DNA of 64,000 nt from Symbiobacterium thermophilum (lineage in GTDB: Bacteria; Bacillota; Sulfobacillia; DYFQ01), in NCBI GenBank assembly GCA_020725105.1, contig DYFQ01000009.1, forward strand, positions 1-64,000, read 5' to 3'. The position numbers and the translations under genes are program-made. Each line of letters starts with the position of its first letter. Positions within the stretch are counted from its first letter, which is position 1. The notes beneath the pieces are model-generated. The model saw only the letters and a program-made list of their open reading frames with translations, was not told the DNA's origin and ran no database searches. Of this stretch, positions 42,799 to 52,766 are shown piece after piece.

Positions 42799-43235
42799 GC
42801 CGCCGGCCCGCCAGGCGGGTCGGGCGGCGCACCGCCCGGGAACTGGCCCTGAAGGTCCTGTTCCAGGTGGACGTGGGCAAGCAGGATCCGGCGCAGGCCC
42901 TCCGGTGGGCCCTGGAGGGCTCGGGGCTGCCGCCCGACCTGGCGGACTACGCCACCAGGCTGGTGGAGGGGACCCTGAAGCACGTCCGCTCCATCGACGG
43001 TACCATCCGCCGCCAGGCCCGGGAATGGCGGCTCGAGCGCCTGGCCAACGTCGACCGCAACGTGCTCCGGCTGGCCGTCTACGAACTCCGCCACGAACCC
43101 GACGTTCCCGCCTCGGTGGTCATCGACGAGGCGGTGGAACTGGCGAAGAAGTACTCGACGGCCGAGTCCGGCCGGTTTGTCAACGGCATCCTGGGCCGCC
43201 TGGTCAGAGACGAGCCCCCCGCCGGGGAGCGGTAG
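42795..43235 (+). CDS. nusB: Transcription antitermination factor NusB
   Basis: This 146-residue all-helical RNA-binding protein is needed for rRNA antitermination. It shows RRTARELALKVLFQVDVG, VEGTLKHVRSIDGTIRRQAREW, RLANVDRNVLRLAVYELRH and ASVVIDEAVELAKKYSTAESGRFVNGILGRL. The start overlaps the preceding stop (GTGA). Its place between the asp23 group and folD is the usual Firmicutes order. Confidence 0.95.
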   Translation: MSRRPARRVGRRTARELALKVLFQVDVGKQDPAQALRWALEGSGLPPDLADYATRLVEGTLKHVRSIDGTIRRQAREWRLERLANVDRNVLRLAVYELRHEPDVPASVVIDEAVELAKKYSTAESGRFVNGILGRLVRDEPPAGER

Positions 43236-43406
43236 GCGCCGCAACCTCCTCAGCTTTACCGGCAAAGCTGGGAATGGATACACTGTGGCCGGCGTTTGCC
43301 CGGAGTCCGCTCCGGGCAACCCGCCGGAGCCCGATTCCGTCGGAGGCACTGGCCGGGCCAGCCCGGCCTGCGGCCGGGCGGTCGCCAGTCGTTTGAGGAC
43401 GTTCCC

Positions 43407-43664
43407 ATGTACACCACCACCATGTTTCACACCGTCATAAGCGTCGCCGGGGTCACGCCCGAGCACCGGGACGACCTGGAATCGGTCACCCATACCGACC
43501 TCGAAGCTCAGAACTACCGCAAGCTCTTCTTCCGGCGGGGCCGGCAGGTGGGCGCGGTGATGATCGGCGACATGAAGGGACGCAAGAAGCTCCTGGAACT
43601 CATCCGCGCCCGGGAGCCCGTCGCGGAGAAGCCCCGGCGGGTCCTGGAACTGAGCTACGCGTGA
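43407..43664 (+). CDS. Orphan C-terminal domain of an FAD/NAD(P)-dependent oxidoreductase
   Basis: This 85-residue protein, MYTTTMFHTVISVAGVTPEH...QNYRKLFFRRGRQVGAVMIG and KGRKKLLELI, matches the small C-terminal reductase domain found at the end of rubredoxin- or nitrite-reductase-like flavoproteins. The FAD and NAD domains that should precede it are absent. It has a GAGG ribosome site eight bases before the ATG and may be expressed, but as it stands it could not bind FAD alone. It interrupts the usual nusB-folD linkage. A weak promoter-like pair and a small palindrome (AGCTTT..AAAGCT) lie at 43251-43296. Confidence 0.6.
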   Translation: MYTTTMFHTVISVAGVTPEHRDDLESVTHTDLEAQNYRKLFFRRGRQVGAVMIGDMKGRKKLLELIRAREPVAEKPRRVLELSYA

Positions 43665-43827
43665 GGCGGCGAACTCGTTTCCGTGGGACGCCCCAGGCTG
43701 GCTGCGGAGGATTCCAGGGTTTCGGGTCAAAATGGGGTAGGGGATCTGCCGGAAGCGACCGTCTCCGGCCGCCGCGCCTTGACCGGCCAGACGCGCGTGG
43801 CGGGCGCGCAGATAGGGGAGACGGACC

Positions 43828-44706
43828 TTGCAGAAGACTGCCGTACTGATGGACGGAAAGGCCCTCGCCGCCGAGGTGCGCCAGGCCCTGGAGCCGCGGA
43901 TCGCCCGGGTCCGGGCGGCGCTGGGGCGGCCGCCGGGCCTCGCCGTCGTGCTCATCGGCGATGACCCGGCGTCCGCGGTATACGTGCGGAACAAGGAGCG
44001 GTCGGCCCAGAAGCTGGGAATGGCTTCCCAGGTGGCCCGGCTGCCGGCCAGCGCCAGCCGGGAAGAAGCGCTTCGCGCCATCCAGAGCCTGAACGAGGAC
44101 CCGGCGATAGACGGCATCATCGTCCAGTGGCCGTTTCCGCCCCAGCTGGACGAACTCGAGATCTTCGGGGCGGTGGCACCCGAAAAGGACGTGGACGGCT
44201 TCAACCCGGCGACCATGGGCCGGTTGCTGGCCGGGCGTCCGAGGTACGTGCCCTGCACCCCGCTGGGGATCATGACGCTTTTGCGCCGGTTCGAAGTGCC
44301 GCTGCAGGGCGCCGAAGCCACCGTCATCGGCCGGTCCAACATCGTGGGCAAGCCGATGGCCCTGGAACTGTTGCGGGCCCACGCCACTGTGACCTGGTGC
44401 CACAGCCGCACCCGGGACCTGGCGGTCCACGCGCGGCGGGCCGACGTCCTGGTGGTGGCGGCCGGCAAGGCCGGCCTGGTGACGGGGGGCATGGTGAAGC
44501 CTGGCGCCTGCGTCATCGACGTCGGGATCAACCAGACCGACCAGGGGCTCGTCGGTGACGTGGAGTTCGAGTCGGCGTCCCGGGTGGCGGGCTGGATCAC
44601 CCCCGTTCCGGGCGGCGTGGGACCCATGACCGTCGCCATGCTGATGCAGAACACGGTGCTGGCCGCCGAGCGGCGGGCCGGACTGGAGCCCCCGGAGGCC
44701 CGGTAG
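43828..44706 (+). CDS. folD: Methylenetetrahydrofolate dehydrogenase/cyclohydrolase
   Basis: This 292-residue bifunctional enzyme interconverts methylene-, methenyl- and formyl-tetrahydrofolate. It is complementary to the glycine cleavage system, which makes methylene-THF. GDDPASAVYVRNKERSAQKLG with catalytic Lys, DGIIVQWPFPPQLD, PEKDVDGFNPATMGRLL, PCTPLGIM, VIGRSNIVGKPMALELL and TPVPGGVGPMTVAML are all present. The TTG start follows AGGGGAGACGG. An ATG seven codons later is the alternative. Confidence 0.95.
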   Translation: MQKTAVLMDGKALAAEVRQALEPRIARVRAALGRPPGLAVVLIGDDPASAVYVRNKERSAQKLGMASQVARLPASASREEALRAIQSLNEDPAIDGIIVQWPFPPQLDELEIFGAVAPEKDVDGFNPATMGRLLAGRPRYVPCTPLGIMTLLRRFEVPLQGAEATVIGRSNIVGKPMALELLRAHATVTWCHSRTRDLAVHARRADVLVVAAGKAGLVTGGMVKPGACVIDVGINQTDQGLVGDVEFESASRVAGWITPVPGGVGPMTVAMLMQNTVLAAERRAGLEPPEAR

Positions 44707-44756
44707 CGGAGCGGACCGGGAGAGGGGGAGTCCCGCGACGGAAGGGAGGCGGCGCG

Positions 44757-46100
44757 GTGCTACAGGACGTCTGGAGCCGCCCCCTGACCGTGGTGGAACT
44801 CACCCGGCACGTCAAGCGGCTGCTGGACACCGACGACCTGCTCGCAGACATCGTGGTCCGGGGTGAGGTGTCCAACTTCAAGCACCACACCTCGGGCCAC
44901 ATGTATTTCAGCCTGAAGGACGAGTCCTGCGTCGTCCGGTGCGTCATGTTCCGGCGGGAAGCCCAGCGGCTGGTGGTCCGGCCCGAAAACGGGATGGACG
45001 TGCTGGCCCGCGGGGCCGTATCCGTTTACGAGCGGGACGGGCAGTACCAGCTATACGTGCAGGAACTCCGCCCCGCGGGCGTGGGGGCGCTGCAACGGGC
45101 CTTCGAGGAACTAAAGCGCCGGCTGGAGCTCGAGGGGCTGTTCGACCCGACCCGCAAGCGGCGGCCGCCGGTTCTGCCGCGCCGGGTGGGCGTGGTCACC
45201 TCGCCCACCGGCGCCGCCCTGCGAGACATCATCCAGGTCAGCCGGCGCAGGTTTCCCAACGTGGACCTGGTTCTCGCCCCGGTGCTGGTCCAGGGTCCCG
45301 AGGCGCCGGACCGGATCGTGGCGGCCATCGAGCGGCTGAACCGGTCAGGCCTGGTGGACGTGATCATCGTCGGCCGCGGCGGGGGTTCCCTGGAGGACCT
45401 CTGGGCCTTCAACGACGAGCGGGTGGCCAGGGCCATCTTCGCTTCCCGGGTACCGGTGGTGTCCGGGGTGGGGCACGAGACGGACGTGACCATCTCCGAC
45501 CTGGTGGCCGACGTCCGGGCCGCCACCCCGTCGCACGCGGCGGAACTGGTGGTCCCGTCTCGCCGGGACCTGGCCAGCCGGCTGGACGACCTCCGGTCGC
45601 TGGCCGCCAGCCGGATGCTGGGGCAGGTCGACCGGGCGCGGCAGCGGCTGGCCCAGCTGGCCGGGCGGCCCGCCCTCGGCCGGCCGGCCGACCGGCTGCG
45701 CCAATGGCAGCAGCAGGTGGACGACTTTCACCGCCGGGCGGGGCTGGGCTTTGTGCGCCTGTTCGAGGCCAAGCGGAACCGCCGGGACCTCCTGGTCCGC
45801 CAGCTTGACGCCCTGAGCCCCCTGGGTATCCTGGCCCGGGGCTACGTCATCGCCCGGAAGCTTCCCGACGGCAGCGTGCTGCGGTCGGCCAGGGCCCTGG
45901 CCCCTCGGGACCGGGTCGAGCTTCTGTTCAGGGACGGCGAGGCTCGCTGCCGGGTGCAGTCGGTGCGGCCGCGGGTTCTGGCCGGGACGGGCGAGGCCCG
46001 GCGGGCCGGCGGTGACGGGGCCGGCGGTGACGGGGCCGGCGGTGGTGTGGTGTCCGGAGCCGGCGACGCCGGGAGCGGCGGCGATCCGGTCCCCGGCTGA
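44757..46100 (+). CDS. xseA: Exodeoxyribonuclease VII large subunit
   Basis: This 447-residue protein has an N-terminal OB fold (LADIVVRGEVSNFKHHTSGHMYFSLKDE) and the catalytic domain with VGVVTSPTGAALRDIIQVSRRR, VIIVGRGGGSLEDLWAFNDE, SGVGHETDVTISDLVADVRAATPSHAAE. The C-terminus repeats GGDGA from a 15-base tandem repeat near 46005-46047 and looks disordered. With XseB it degrades single-stranded DNA. The GTG starts 50 bases after folD. Confidence 0.95.
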   Translation: MLQDVWSRPLTVVELTRHVKRLLDTDDLLADIVVRGEVSNFKHHTSGHMYFSLKDESCVVRCVMFRREAQRLVVRPENGMDVLARGAVSVYERDGQYQLYVQELRPAGVGALQRAFEELKRRLELEGLFDPTRKRRPPVLPRRVGVVTSPTGAALRDIIQVSRRRFPNVDLVLAPVLVQGPEAPDRIVAAIERLNRSGLVDVIIVGRGGGSLEDLWAFNDERVARAIFASRVPVVSGVGHETDVTISDLVADVRAATPSHAAELVVPSRRDLASRLDDLRSLAASRMLGQVDRARQRLAQLAGRPALGRPADRLRQWQQQVDDFHRRAGLGFVRLFEAKRNRRDLLVRQLDALSPLGILARGYVIARKLPDGSVLRSARALAPRDRVELLFRDGEARCRVQSVRPRVLAGTGEARRAGGDGAGGDGAGGGVVSGAGDAGSGGDPVPG

Positions 46101-46131
46101 CGCGGCAGGGGTCAAGAAGGGAGGGCCGGCC

Positions 46132-46437
46132 TTGGAGAGCCAGGCAGCCCGGCGGGTGGCTCAGCCCGAACCAGGCGAACCAACTTTTGAAGAAGCGCTG
46201 TCGCGGCTGGAGGCCATCGTCAACCAGCTGGAGTCCGGCGACCTGACCCTCGACCGGGCGCTGGTCCTGTTCGAGGAAGGCATCTCGCTGTCGCGGCTGT
46301 GCAGCAGGAAGCTGGAGGAGGCGGAAGGCCGCATCGAGCAACTGCTGGAGCGAGACGGCGAGTTGCGCCTGGAACCGCTGGTTCCGGGGGCCAGGGTCGA
46401 GCCGGGCGCATCTACCGCCTCGGAGGAAGATGGATAG
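46132..46437 (+). CDS. xseB: Exodeoxyribonuclease VII small subunit
   Basis: This 101-residue helical protein contains TFEEALSRLEAIVNQLESGDLTLDRALVLFEEGISLSRLC, the XseB signature. Several copies coat one XseA. The TTG start is six bases past AAGGGAGGG. The C-terminal tail is longer than in most relatives. It lies seven bases from ispA. Confidence 0.92.
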   Translation: MESQAARRVAQPEPGEPTFEEALSRLEAIVNQLESGDLTLDRALVLFEEGISLSRLCSRKLEEAEGRIEQLLERDGELRLEPLVPGARVEPGASTASEEDG

Positions 46438-46443
46438 CGTCCG

Positions 46444-47367
46444 GTGAACCAGGCTGACTTCCGACAGTACCTGGCTTCCCGGACCGGGGCGGTCGAGGCC
46501 GCCCTCCGGGAACTGGTGCGGGTGCCGGCGCCGGACCGGCTCAGACGGGCCATGGAATACAGCCTCTTCGGGCAGGGCAAACGCCTGCGGCCCGTGATGG
46601 TGCTGGCCGCCTGCGAGGCGGCCGGCGGCACCGAGGGGCCGGCCCTGCCCCCCGCCTGCGCGGTGGAACTGGTCCACACCTATTCCCTGATCCACGACGA
46701 CCTGCCGGCGCTCGACGACGATACTTACCGGCGGGGACGGTACTCGAGCCACGTGGTGTTCGGGGAGGCCGTCGCCCTTCTGGCGGGCGACGCCCTGCTG
46801 ACCCTGGCCTTTGACGTCCTGGTGCGGGGGGCGGCCGACCCGCGGTACGCCACGCCGGCGGACAGGCTGGTGGCCTGCGTGACGGAACTGGCGCAGGCGG
46901 CGGGGCCGGCCGGGATGGTGGGCGGTCAGGTGGTGGACCTGGAACTGTCAGGCCGGCTGCCGCCGGATCGGGACGTCGAGGCCGGTGACGCCCCGGCCGG
47001 GAGAACCCCGGTCCAAAAACCCGGCGCGGACCTGGTGCTCGACATGTACCTGCGGAAGACGGGCAGCCTGTTCAGGTGCGCGGCCCGGCTGGGGGCCATC
47101 GTGGCCGGAGCGGCCGCCGAGACCGTCGACGCCCTCGGCAGTTTCGGCGACCACCTGGGCCTTGCCTTTCAGATCCTTGACGACCTGGCCGACCTGGAGC
47201 GGGACCACGGGCGGGGTGCCCTGAGCCTGCCGCTGGTCATGGACCCGCCGGCAGCCCGGGCCCTGGCCGAGCGGCACCTGGCGCTGGCGGTGGAGGCCAC
47301 GGCTCCCCTGGGCGAGGCCGCTCTTCGGCTGAGGCAACTCGTGGCCCACCTGGGCCCCGACGGCTAG
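46444..47367 (+). CDS. ispA: Polyprenyl (farnesyl/geranylgeranyl) diphosphate synthase
   Basis: This 307-residue isoprenoid synthase condenses IPP with allylic diphosphates. FGQGKRLRPVMVLAACEAAGG, the first Asp-rich motif HDDLPALDDDTYRRG, KTGSLFRCAARLGAIVAG and the second motif FQILDDLADLERD are visible. After the second motif the usual stretch of about 15 residues with a G-K-x-T-Y-P loop is missing and the chain goes straight to GALSLPLVMDPPAAR. That may be natural variation or a small deletion. dxs, in the same pathway, lies 5 kb downstream past the thi-OLE insert. Confidence 0.9.
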   Translation: MNQADFRQYLASRTGAVEAALRELVRVPAPDRLRRAMEYSLFGQGKRLRPVMVLAACEAAGGTEGPALPPACAVELVHTYSLIHDDLPALDDDTYRRGRYSSHVVFGEAVALLAGDALLTLAFDVLVRGAADPRYATPADRLVACVTELAQAAGPAGMVGGQVVDLELSGRLPPDRDVEAGDAPAGRTPVQKPGADLVLDMYLRKTGSLFRCAARLGAIVAGAAAETVDALGSFGDHLGLAFQILDDLADLERDHGRGALSLPLVMDPPAARALAERHLALAVEATAPLGEAALRLRQLVAHLGPDG

Positions 47368-47383
47368 CGGGGAGGGAGAGCGG

Positions 47384-47833
47384 ATACTCGCGGAACTTCT
47401 TGCGAATCGCTCACTGTGGGCGGCGGTCATCGGGTGGGCCGTTGCCCAGTCCATGAAGGTGATCATCCTGGTCGAACGCAACCGGCGCCTCGACTTCCGC
47501 TGGCTCGTGGACACCGGCGGGATGCCCAGTTCCCACTCGGCCTTCGCCACGGCCCTGGCCACCGCGGTCGGCCTGGAGTTCGGCTTCGGCTCGGGGCTCT
47601 TTGCCGTGGCCGTCGCCTTTGCCGTCGTGGTGATGGCCGACGCCGCGGGCCTCCGGCGGGCCGCCGGCAAGCAGGCCGAGATCCTGAACCAGATCGTGAA
47701 CGAGATCTACACCGAGGGCCGGGTTCACCAGGAGCGGCTCAAGGAATTCCTTGGCCACACCCCGGTGGAGGTGTTTGTCGGGGCACTGCTGGGCGTGCTG
47801 ATGGCCCTTGCGTCGCTGACCTGGTGGTTGTAG
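47384..47833 (+). CDS. Divergent PAP2-family (DUF212) membrane protein, possible ATA start
   Basis: The family core [29 protein letters not shown] and [21 protein letters not shown] is clear, with [21 protein letters not shown] at the end. The first good start is an ATG at 47453 (126 residues), but this loses the N-terminal helix [20 protein letters not shown] that the family has. The frame is open to an ATA at 47384, seven bases after GGAGGG and exactly where relatives begin. I use that start, flagged as non-standard. Members are predicted lipid-phosphate phosphatase-like proteins. Confidence 0.75.
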   Translation: MLAELLANRSLWAAVIGWAVAQSMKVIILVERNRRLDFRWLVDTGGMPSSHSAFATALATAVGLEFGFGSGLFAVAVAFAVVVMADAAGLRRAAGKQAEILNQIVNEIYTEGRVHQERLKEFLGHTPVEVFVGALLGVLMALASLTWWL

Positions 47834-47873
47834 GCCGCCGGCCCGGCCCGGGAGCTGCCTGGGGGGAGACTTC

Positions 47874-47902
47874 TGGACACCCGCCGCCACGTGGGTTAAA
47901 AT
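47874..47902 (+). promoter_or_regulatory. Promoter of the thi operon
   Basis: TGGACA, 17 bases, TAAAAT: five of six matches in each vegetative hexamer with ideal spacing. It lies just before the TPP riboswitch. A hairpin GCGGACG-CAAC-CGTCCGC (47907-47924) would form at the very 5-prime end of the transcript. Confidence 0.65.
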
Positions 47903-47940
47903 GGCGGCGGACGCAACCGTCCGCGAAAAACTGACGCGAT

Positions 47941-48038
47941 CGGCCGCTGGGGGAGCCCGAACCCGGGCTGAGACCGGAGCGCCAGGCACCGGAACCCCTG
48001 GAACCTGACCTGGGTAATGCCAGCGTAGGGAAGTGGGC
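47941..48038 (+). promoter_or_regulatory. TPP (THI-box) riboswitch
   Basis: The conserved thi-box core is present: GGGCTGAGA in the pyrimidine-sensor arm (47965-47973) and GAACCTGACCTGGGTAATGC followed by CAGCGTAGGGAAG in the pyrophosphate-sensor arm (48001-48033). It controls thiD-thiM-thiE-thiW. Downstream lies a 12-bp GC hairpin (48058-48086) without a U-run, then a ribosome site AGAGGAGGG. Control may thus be by terminator-like pausing or by hiding the ribosome site. Confidence 0.95.
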
Positions 48039-48122
48039 CTGAGGTCTGTTGACCAGAGCCGCCGGCCCGCGCCCCGGGCCGGCGGCCTCATTGTGCGCCG
48101 GTTGCGCAGAGGAGGGCGGTCC

Positions 48123-48943
48123 GTGACGGGCGAGCGCATCCCGCGGGCTCTGACCGTCGCCGGTTCCGACTCGGGGGGCGGGGCGGGGATCCAGGCCGAC
48201 CTCAAGACCTTCCTGGCCCTGGGCGTGTACGGCATGAGCGCCATCACGGCGCTCACCGCCCAGAACACCAGGCAGGTGACGGCCGTCCACGAGGTGCCCC
48301 CAGCCTTCGTGGCGGCCCAGATCGACGCGGTGGTCGAAGACCTGGGAGCCGACGCGGTCAAGACCGGTATGCTGGCCAACGCGGGCATCATCGAGGCGGT
48401 GGCCGACCGGGTTCGCCGGCACCGCGTGCGCCGGCTGGTCGTGGACCCGGTCATGGTGGCCAAGTCAGGCGATCCCCTCCTCCGGCCCGACGCCCGGGAC
48501 GCGCTGGTGCGAGAACTCCTTCCCCTGGCCCTGGTGGTCACGCCCAACCTTCCCGAGGCCGAGGTCCTGGTGAAAAGGCCGGTCCGGGACAGGCGGGAGA
48601 TGGAGGAGGCCGCCCGGGCCCTGCATGACCTGGGCGCGGCCGTGGTGGTGGTGAAGGGCGGGCACCAGGACACGGACGAGGCCGCCGACGTGTGCTACGA
48701 CGGGCGCACGGTGCAGGTGTTCAGGGCGCCCCGGCTGCCCACCCGCAATACCCACGGCACCGGCTGCACCTTCTCGGCGGCCATCGCCGCCTGGCTGGCC
48801 CTCGGCCTCGATCCCGCCGGCGCCGTCGCCCGGGCCAAGGCGTTCATCACCGACGCCATCCGCCAGTCCCTGGCCATCGGGGGCGGGCGGGGGCCGACCA
48901 ACCCCGGTGGCCTGGTGAGGCCGGTTCGGGACGCATGGGTGCC

Positions 48944-48947
<4 letters not shown>
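48123..48947 (+). CDS. thiD: Hydroxymethylpyrimidine (phosphate) kinase
   Basis: This 274-residue ribokinase-fold enzyme phosphorylates HMP and HMP-P for thiamine synthesis. [60 protein letters not shown] and [20 protein letters not shown] with the catalytic Asp/Cys region are all there. The GTG lies behind AGAGGAGGG. It is the first gene after the TPP riboswitch and overlaps thiM as ATGA. Confidence 0.95.
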
Positions 48948-50617
<1,670 letters not shown>

Positions 50618-50621
<4 letters not shown>

Positions 50622-51220
50622 CGCCAGCCACCTTCATGGGCCTGGTCAGCATCGGGGTCCTGGCCATGCTGGGCTGGGTGCACGCGCGCTGGTTTCCGGC
50701 CCGGTGGTCACCCAGGGCGGTGGCCCTGTCGGGCCTCCTGGTGGCCATCGGCACGCTCACCGCCCACCTGTTCTGGTTTCCGGCCGGGGTGGCCAAGGCG
50801 TTTCCGGTGCAGCACGCCATCAACGTGGTGGCCGGGGTCATCCTGGGCCCCGTGCCGGCCGCCCTGGTGGCCCTGGTGATCGGTCTGTTGCGAAACCTGC
50901 TGGGCGTCGGGACCCTGCTGGCCTTCCCCGGCGGCGTCGTCGGCGCGTTTCTGGCCGGCTGGGCTTACCAGGTCACCCGCCGCGTCGAACTGGCCGTCGC
51001 CGGAGAAGTGTTCGGCACCGCCGTCCTGGGGGCGCTGGCCTCGGTCCCCATCGTCACGCTGATCCTTGGCCGCGACGTGGCCGTCCTGTTCTTCGTGCCG
51101 CCGTTCTTCGTCTCGAGCCTGGCCGGCAGCGTCCTGGCCTATGCCTTGCTGCGGGTGCTGGAGCGGGCGCGTGTGCTGCGCCGCGACGCGGCCGGCGAGT
51201 GGGTCGCCGGGCCTCGCTAG
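50618..51220 (+). CDS. thiW: ThiW, thiazole-specific ECF transporter S component
   Basis: This 200-residue protein has about six membrane segments, beginning PATFMGLVSIGVLAMLGWVH, and the ThiW block FPAGVAKAFPVQHAINVVAGVILGP...LLRNLLGVGTLLAFPGGVVGAFLAG. It should bring in thiazole or a thiamine precursor together with a shared ECF module encoded elsewhere. The ATG overlaps the thiE stop. Its presence fits a salvage-type thi operon (ThiD, ThiM, ThiW). Confidence 0.88.
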
Positions 51221-51281
51221 CGGCCACCGCGCCTCCGGAAACGGCAAACACATGATCGCCCATCATTCACGGGGTGGTAGA

Positions 51282-51311
51282 CTGCAAGGCGAGGCGGTCC
51301 TGTGCTATAAT
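51282..51311 (+). promoter_or_regulatory. Promoter of the OLE RNA
   Basis: TGCTATAAT (51303-51311) is a perfect extended -10 element. The best -35 (CTGCAA, 18 bases upstream) is weak, as is common with extended -10 promoters. Transcription would begin near 51318, giving OLE its own start independent of the thi riboswitch. Confidence 0.7.
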
Positions 51312-51317
51312 CAAGTG

Positions 51318-52020
51318 CGCCAGAGCCTGGAACTGACAGAAGAAGGAATCTGGCGTCGTAAGGGAGAACTCAATACAGGTGCAGCCGGATGTCGGTGGCG
51401 CAGTATCCTAGTCGGTGCCACCGTCTCTGAAGGCGGGCCTAAAAATCCGCCGAGGGCACATCGATGAAGTTCCTGGTGGCGGCTGGTGACGCCCAGTCAC
51501 GGGTCGTTGCTGGGAGTTAAGGAACCCGGGCGATCTCCAACGGCATGGAGGCGTGGACCCTGGTTCCGCGGAGGCCCAAGTTCGTGGCGCCAGCAGCCGG
51601 GGCTACCCCGGGGCGATGCGTTACGGCTTGGGGGCGAAGGCGGGGCGGACTCGCGAGAGGCCGGCCGGCCGGAGCCAACCCTGCATGCGGGTAACCCTGT
51701 GTGCAGCGTAGCCTGCCCTGAGTGGCATGGGCGGATGGCCTTGCGCCAGCGGGCGCGTGGTGGCCGTCGCGGGTCGAAGGGCCCTCCCCGGCGACCGCCG
51801 AGGCTTGAAACTCATGCTGCAAAAAGGGCTAGGAGACGGCCTGGCGCTGTCGAGGAAAACTCCTAGGCTGTTCGGGACATCCGTGACGGGCCGCGGATTA
51901 CAGTGTGGTCTAAGTGGCAATCTAGCACCGTCGGTCGCGAGACGGCGGGGCGGCGACAAAGGGGAAACCGCCAGCCCGGCAACGGGCCGGAACGCCGTTG
52001 GGAAAGCCGGCTAGACCTCA
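51318..52020 (+). ncRNA. ole: OLE (ornate, large, extremophilic) RNA
   Basis: An 870-bp region has no believable gene but is full of GA-rich, unpaired-looking conserved-type stretches (GGAAAACTCCTAGG, GGGGAAACCGCC, GGGAAAGCCGGCTAGACC) among GC helices such as GGCGGGCCTAAAAATCCGCC and GCCCGGCAACGGGC. It lies immediately upstream of an oapA homologue and dxs, with ispA, xseA/B and tlyA nearby: exactly the genomic setting that defines OLE RNAs in Bacillota. The length of about 700 bases fits the class (about 600 or more). OLE forms a membrane RNP with OapA and is linked to stress and magnesium tolerance. Ends are approximate. I assign it by context and form, not by an alignment. Confidence 0.88.
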
Positions 52021-52094
52021 AGCCACAACGTTTACGCTGCCTGTTGCCACCTACCTCCGGCTCTTCTTGTCGTCAGTCGTACGGGGTGAACCTT

Positions 52095-52766
52095 GTGACA
52101 CGTCGGACCAGGGCTGCTTTCCTTGCTGGCGGACTCCGCCAGGCCTTGGTCATCGGCGGTCTCGCCTTTCTCATCGCCCTCCTGGTAACCGCGCTGGCAC
52201 AGCCGCTTGCCCGCCGGCTCGACCTGGGCCTGGCCTTTCTTGTCCTGCTGGTCATCATCGGCCTGGGCGTGGGCTTCGACATCATCGGCGTGGCGGTGGC
52301 CGTGGCGCGGGAGACGCCGTACCACGCCATGTCGGCCAAGAAGCTGCCCGGAGCGCGCCAGGCCATCCGCCTGGTGCGCCACGCCCCGCAGGTCGCCGCC
52401 TTCTGCAACGACGTCGTCGGGGACGTTTCCGCCTCGGTGGCCGGCGCCGCCGCCGCCGCCATCGCTTTCAACCTCCGGCTTTTCAGGCCTCAACTCAAGG
52501 AGGCCGTCCTGAACGCCCTGCTGATCGCCCTGGTGGCGGCGCTCACGGTGGGCGGTAAAGCGTGGGCCAAGGGTCTGGCCATTCGCCGGGCGAATGAAAT
52601 TGTTTATCAAGTCGGGAGAGTCCTGTACTGGCTGGAACGGACTACGGGCATCGTAATCCCGGGAAACGACGCGTCCAGGGAATCCCACCGCCGCAAGGCC
52701 CGCCGTGCGGCTTACCCCCCGGCCTCGGACCGCAGGAACGGTCGGGAAAGGGAGGGAGCCAGATGA
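52095..52766 (+). CDS. oapA: OLE-associated membrane protein OapA
   Basis: This 223-residue protein has four membrane segments (ALVIGGLAFLIALLVTALA, LGLAFLVLLVIIGLGVGFDIIGVA, an Ala-rich one near VAGAAAAAIAF, and AVLNALLIALVAALTVG). It contains the family blocks ETPYHAMSAKKLPGARQAIRLV and CNDVVGDVSASVAGA, the latter holding the DxxxD motif known to matter in OapA. OapA binds OLE RNA and holds it at the membrane. The GTG follows GGGGTGA. The gene overlaps dxs as ATGA, so RNA, anchor protein and isoprenoid enzyme share a transcript. Confidence 0.9.
   Translation: MTRRTRAAFLAGGLRQALVIGGLAFLIALLVTALAQPLARRLDLGLAFLVLLVIIGLGVGFDIIGVAVAVARETPYHAMSAKKLPGARQAIRLVRHAPQVAAFCNDVVGDVSASVAGAAAAAIAFNLRLFRPQLKEAVLNALLIALVAALTVGGKAWAKGLAIRRANEIVYQVGRVLYWLERTTGIVIPGNDASRESHRRKARRAAYPPASDRRNGREREGAR

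Noticed and set aside
48058-48086. Intrinsic terminator of the TPP riboswitch
   Set aside because: The 12-bp stem is strong but no U-run follows, so I list it only as part of an uncertain expression platform.
51486-51866. Open frames inside the OLE region on both strands
   Set aside because: They lack ribosome sites, read as Arg/Pro/Gly-rich chains and overlap one another. The region is better explained as structured RNA.
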